From: Heterostelium album PN500
Taxonomy: Eukaryota; Evosea; Eumycetozoa; Acytosteliales; Acytosteliaceae
Assembly: GCF_000004825.1 (NCBI RefSeq)
Contig: NW_008805068.1
Location: forward strand, 1,054,001-1,118,000
Length of the DNA: 64,000 bases
Reading direction: 5' to 3'
The notes under the pieces were generated by a model. The model did not search any database. It had not been told where the DNA came from and saw only the letters and a program-made list of their open reading frames with translations. The first letter of the stretch is position 1, and each line of letters opens with the position of its first letter. Shown one piece after another: positions 56,201 through 64,000 of this stretch. Made by a program: the position numbers and the translations under genes.

Positions 56201-59200
56201 AGATCCGACAGCAGAATCATATGCAATATAATGTAATGAAAATATATCATTTGCATAATAATTCGAAATATCCATTTGATCGCTCCCCGGTACATCTCCA
56301 CCTACATAAACAACTGGATTTTCACCTTGTGGAGCTACAAAATTTCTACTTGTCCGGAGAGCTTGAATATTAATAGTGATATCGAATCCACTGTTAAGAG
56401 TATCTGGTTTAATTTTAATGTATTGTGGTGGATACTTTGAGAAATGTTCATTTCCAATGAAATCCTTAATCTCAAAATTGAGTGTTGGATGTTGATTTTC
56501 CCTTGTAACTTTTATGGGTACAGATGTTGAATAGAATAAACTAACTGCACTATAATAAAAAATAAGTTAGTTTAAATTTCTTTGTAAACATTTGTTTGAA
56601 AATAACATACTCATTATCTGCAGTTGTTTGAAGATCTTTAGAGTTGTATGTGTCATATTTTCGAACCATTCTATTGAATTGATAAACCAAAGTATCATGA
56701 ACAAAGCAAATTGCACCACCACCACGTTGACCTTGTCCATTATGTCTATTATTATCACCTACACAAAAATAATTGTCTGCAAAAAAATTTGTGATTAGAT
56801 TTTATAAAATATTATTTATAATTTAAATATATTTATACCGTTATTATCTGTTTCAGATGAATATTTTGGATAAAATGGAAAACCTAATTTTGAATGTTCA
56901 TTGTGTAGATATGAAAATCTTGGAGCGGATCCTGAATGTAGTAAAAGGCTTGGACAAAGATCTACTGGAAGTTCCAATTCGGCAACATTGAGAACTTGTT
57001 GAGTAGGTTGCATTGGGTACTTGACTTGTGATTGTTGGTCAGAGTTATCTTTGGAGCTATACATTTGAACAAACATTCTTTTTTTAAAAGTATCTGCAAT
57101 TACCATCCAAAGATCGATACCATCAAAAAATTTCATAGCTGGTCTCTTGTATAAAATATATGATGATCTGGTTTGACTCTGGAATAAATCATTATGATTA
57201 TTTTCTTTGGTTCCGATTTTCATAAAGTACTTGGCAGATAAACCATTTCCAATTGATTGAGTGTTTGAAATCCAATAGCAATGGTCAAGGAGATCGGTAT
57301 TTCCATTTAAAATTTCTTGTTCACAATGATTGGTCCTATATTCCTTCGACATTTGTTTTGAAACCAACAAACCATAAAGAAAAGGGAATTCGTTTTGCCT
57401 GGTCACTAAATTATCGAATACATTGAAAGACATTACAAAAGCATAGTTTTTAACCAAATACTCTGCGATTAATTCCAGATTGTTGTATGAATAACAAAAG
57501 AAGTGTTGGCTGTACTTATTGTTTCCAAGAAACTTGACTCCAGATTCGGGACTATTAAATTTCTTTTCATCAACGGACGACACTGATGGAAAAAGGGGAT
57601 TTGAGTGATGAACATGAATACCATTAATTGTTTGATCAATTTCTTCCCAAAATGTAAATCCTTTCAGATGACCATATGTATCGTATGAATTGGAAAATTT
57701 TTCATCTCTATTTCCATTAGCCTTTCTCTTTCCAGTTTGATCATTATAGAAAATAGAATAACTGCCGGGTTGCATATAGGTTGCTTCTAATGGACTGTAA
57801 GTGGTGACATCCTGAGCTTGAACTGGATTGGAATGTTGGAGATTTTTGTACAACCTTAATCTATCCATATTTGAATCAATATATAAATATTGATTTTCAG
57901 CAATGTTTTTTCCAAGTCTATAGATAAACCACCAGTCCACAACTTGATTGGTTCGATCGTCTTGAGTTTGCCCAAGACAAGTCAGAGAATATGATAAATA
58001 TTTAACTATTACATCTGAAGCAATACCATCTACAGTTACAATAACATCTAAATAACCAACAGTGGCCATTGGTGGAATCTCACAGGCAATGAGTTCTCCA
58101 GGTGTCATAATCTTGATTTCTTTACATTGGACATTTCCCACAGTCACTTGAACGAGATTTGGATCATTATTAAAATTAATACCATAGATGAACAGAGTAT
58201 TTGGTATTCTTTTTGAACCACGTTGAGGAGAAATTGATTCTATGGATGGTCCTTGGTATTCAATAAACCACTGTGGATTTTCATATGAATGAACTATATT
58301 GAAGTTGTCTTTGACATACAAAACCAAATTGTAGAGAGCTGGAGTATTCGCTGGAATTAAACATTTAATTAAAGTATCTGTAAAATCAGTGCATATGGAT
58401 CTGTCAATATAAACATCCCCCAATTTAATGGATGAGATTAGACTCAAAAATTGACCATGAAATTCAAAGTATCCACCACCTTGCCAGAGAGTGAGTTCTG
58501 GCTTAATAAAATCAGTGAAAGTTGGTTCCACGTAGGTGAAATCGAATAGAAATGAGTATTTGTTATATGGAAAGTTGATGGAAATATCAACATTCTTATT
58601 TTGCCAAGTACTTGGTGGAATGGTAAATGATATTTTTGTTGGATTGACAATTTCTATGCCGTTGATTTGCTGGTCATTGATGGTAGCTGTGATTGCAACA
58701 GTGGATGAAATAACAATTGGAAGATTTAGAAACTCTACCTCCACTGGTGTCTCTGAGAAGATGTATGAACCATATGGAATAATAGTTGCCCTTGATTCAA
58801 CAACGGATAAGATCATTGGATCGGAGATAATTGTATCGTCAGAATGTGAATTGATTGTCACTCTATAATTATCACCAACTGGCATTTTGAAAATAGATTG
58901 ATCTACGTTGACTTTGTAAACGGTTTCAGATACAGTGATGACATCAACTGGTTCATCATCGACAACAACATAGTTGTCCTTTGTGAATCGTTCCGTAAAA
59001 ACATTAATATCCCAAACACCGCTATCATAGATATGGGTTGGTGATATTTTAGTTATCGAAGGTCGTTGGTAAAATACAAAATTGTCCTTAGCAAAAATAC
59101 TACTGCTTGGCATTATTACCAATACATATTTTTCACCAACATAATTACCTTTGGAATTGCAAACACACTCAATTCTATCATTATCCACTGATTGAATATC

Positions 59201-60383
59201 ACATATTACAGGACCAATCATGACACTTGAAGCCTGACCAAGAAAATTTCCTTTAATAATGAATTCAAATTTGGAATTCGAATATGCAAAGAGTGGTCCA
59301 AAACTAACAATATTTGGCTCTTTAATTCGTAGAATTGGATTGTACAATGTTAATAATAAATATATAAGGAATTGTGAGATATATAAATACATACCATATA
59401 TCATGTAATTAACTAGACCATGAACAGTTTGACCATCGATTATTGAATTAATTGGAAGTGAAACTGAAGTACCAGGTGGAACGTATTTTAAATAAAAAAA
59501 ATCACATATAGTCTTGGTTGGTGAACGTTTACTAATCTTACACTCCGTACCGTCTACAGTAATAACATAGGATTGAGGGTTCTCAATGAAGAACTTTCCA
59601 GTAATTGTGATCTGTTGAAAGTTGGTCGTTCCTCTTGAAGGTTCAACACTTTTCTGGAGTGGTAATACATAATAAAAGAGACGTGGAGCAAGAGCTCCAT
59701 TCGCAAGACCTGGAGGAATCACAACAATTGAAAAATCAACCTCTACATCATTAGGGTATCTAGGTATGGTACATTTGACTTGATTTGGAGTAGAACTGAT
59801 AACTGTAAGTTGGGCATCTTCTAGTGTATTTCTAAAGAATACAGTAGGATGAGGATCATTTGGTGATAACTTTAAATACTCTCCATTAATAGTCAATTCT
59901 ACTTGGTTGTCAAGACCTCTTGGATAATAAAATTCAGGAGTGAATGAATTTATTGTAGGAACTAGAATAAAAAAAATAAAAATTTATTATTAATAATGTA
60001 TTATTATTAGATAAAGACTATAACTTACATGCAAATAGATAAAAAGCATCTTCAAAAGGCAATATTGGAAATATGACTTTACTACCATAGGTAACAGAAA
60101 TAAAGTTCTTATCTAAACGATTTGGATTAGTTATGTCCCATATAAAAGTTGAAATATCATTGGGAATGACATTGAATATCTTTAAAGGCTGAATAACATT
60201 TGCAATAGAGAGTACCGGGTTAAAGGCAAAATCAGTTCCTCTAATGGTGAATTTTGGAGTAGTAAATTTGTAACCGACGAGTGGTGAGATAAAAGTAATC
60301 ACCTGAGAATCTACTACTTGATTTGTTGATAGAAAACTACCAATAACATAGATTATTAAAATATTCAAAAGTTTTAAAACCAT
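53274..60383 (-). CDS. Secreted DNase II domain embedded in IPT/TIG repeats, 2228 aa
   Basis: Seven exons: 60383-60029, 59961-59395, 59319-56839, 56776-56611, 56549-55757, 55662-55580, 55515-53274, all in frame. The N-terminus is a signal peptide (LLNILIIYVIGSFL). From about 30 to 750 there are IPT/TIG-like beta domains (FISPLVGYKF, ITKISPTHIYDSG, SISPQRGSKRIPNTLFIYG). Residues about 752-1185 match DNase II: CLGQTQDD, VDWWFIYRL, YLYIDS, IFYNDQ, GIHVHHSNPLFPS, FFCYSY, EHSKLGF and, across an intron, FCVGDNNRHNGQGQRGGG. Both His segments (HHS and HSK) are present, so activity as an acid endonuclease is plausible. About 1190-1790 is of unknown fold. About four IPT/TIG repeats (1793-2228) close the protein, with no membrane anchor. 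The exon 5 donor (55756) is a gtaatt site chosen because the direct read-through hits a stop. Confidence 0.83.
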
Positions 60384-60769
60384 ATTGAATATTTATTATT
60401 TGTTTATATCTACGCTCTTGCTAATAATATTTGTTATTATAATTTTATATTGACTAAACTTTTATTGTTACCATTTTAATTGAAAGGATTTTAATAGATC
60501 CCATGGGGCTGATCGAAAAAAAAAACAAATTAAAAATAAAAATCTTACTATATCTTTTATTTTTAATTAATTAATTAATCACCAATAGGTTATTTTAATT
60601 GATTCTTTAAGTGATCAACACCTATAGATTTTAAGCTAGATAAATTAAACCCTTTTTTGTTGGGCAACTGATCCCAAAAAAAACATTAAAAATCTGCACC
60701 TGATCAAAAAAAAAAAATTGTGTTGAAAAAAAAAAAATGAACAACAATTTTTCTTTTTAATTGTTGAAA
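60384..60769. promoter_or_regulatory. Divergent promoter region, DNase II-IPT and LeuRS genes
   Basis: 386 bp. The word CTGATC followed by a long A run occurs three times (about 60510, 60667 and 60700). An ATTAATTAATTAA run is at about 60568. No gene is seen. Confidence 0.45.
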
Positions 60770-63906
<3,137 letters not shown>

Positions 63907-64000
63907 ATAAATTTGAACATAATATGTTCTAATCTAATTTTATACGATATTTATTATTTAGATGTTTTATTTCATTTATTTTTAGAAACAGTTAACTGTT

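Noticed and set aside
53274-60383. Reading the region as four separate genes
   Set aside because: The four large frames are linked by short GT-AG introns with matching phases, and the DNase II C-terminal block is split across one of them. Only the first exon has a signal peptide.

Overview
The window reads as nuclear DNA of a dictyostelid social amoeba. Supporting signs are very AT-rich intergenic DNA, short AT-rich GT-AG introns (mostly 50-120 nt), poly-Asn/Gln/Thr/Ser tracts, and dictyostelid-type families (EGF plus IPT/TIG adhesion-like proteins, beta-helix/7TM proteins, BP74-like secreted protein, ABCA half transporters, TSET). Many exons use C/G-ending codons more freely than Dictyostelium discoideum, so a non-discoideum lineage (Heterostelium, Cavenderia or Tieghemostelium type) is more likely; that is inference. 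No prokaryotic, CRISPR, rRNA or convincing tRNA feature was found. All exon joins were made by hand from reading frame, GT/AG sites and phase; coordinates are the genomic span of each CDS and the introns are in the evidence.

Layout. 1-2086: long non-coding leader region. 2087-7545 (+): CRIB plus gelsolin-repeat protein, 1792 aa. 8010-12593 (+): ten-exon EGF/IPT single-pass membrane protein. 12606-17984 (-): giant beta-helix/Cys-rich/multi-TM protein, tail to tail with the previous gene. 18880-19657 (+): four-TM protein whose start codon appears to be split by an intron. 19745-21719 (-): LRR-like protein with a one-base frameshift in a homopolymer. 22093-22853 (-): RNase P/MRP Rpp20 (POP7), divergent from 23223-24926 (+), a NASP-type histone chaperone. 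25794-26445: two small membrane proteins, head to head. 26622-29713 (-) and 30559-33316 (+): two divergent ABCA half transporters. 33469-34875 and 35612-37066 (-): tandem secreted bulb-lectin-like paralogues. 37464-39029 (-): calponin-homology protein with a C-terminal membrane anchor. 39367-41246 (-): alanine aminotransferase with an alternative mitochondrial leader exon. 42993-44516 (-): Leo1 of the Paf1 complex. 44927-45694 (-): type I membrane protein. 47471-48790 (+): CAP domain fused to a papain-like domain whose nucleophile is Ser. 49150-49676 (-): BP74-like secreted protein. 50594-53117 (+): TSAUCER subunit of TSET. 53274-60383 (-): 2228-aa secreted protein with a DNase II domain between IPT/TIG repeats. 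60770-63906 (+): mitochondrial leucyl-tRNA synthetase.

The genes do not form one pathway. About half encode secreted or surface proteins (adhesion/IPT, lectin, CAP-protease, BP74, DNase II-IPT), interspersed with conserved housekeeping genes (POP7, NASP, Leo1, alanine aminotransferase, TSAUCER, LeuRS). The most unusual items are domain fusions: DNase II inside IPT repeats, CAP plus a Cys-to-Ser papain domain, two CRIB-type motifs on a gelsolin-repeat protein, and a membrane-anchored CH protein.
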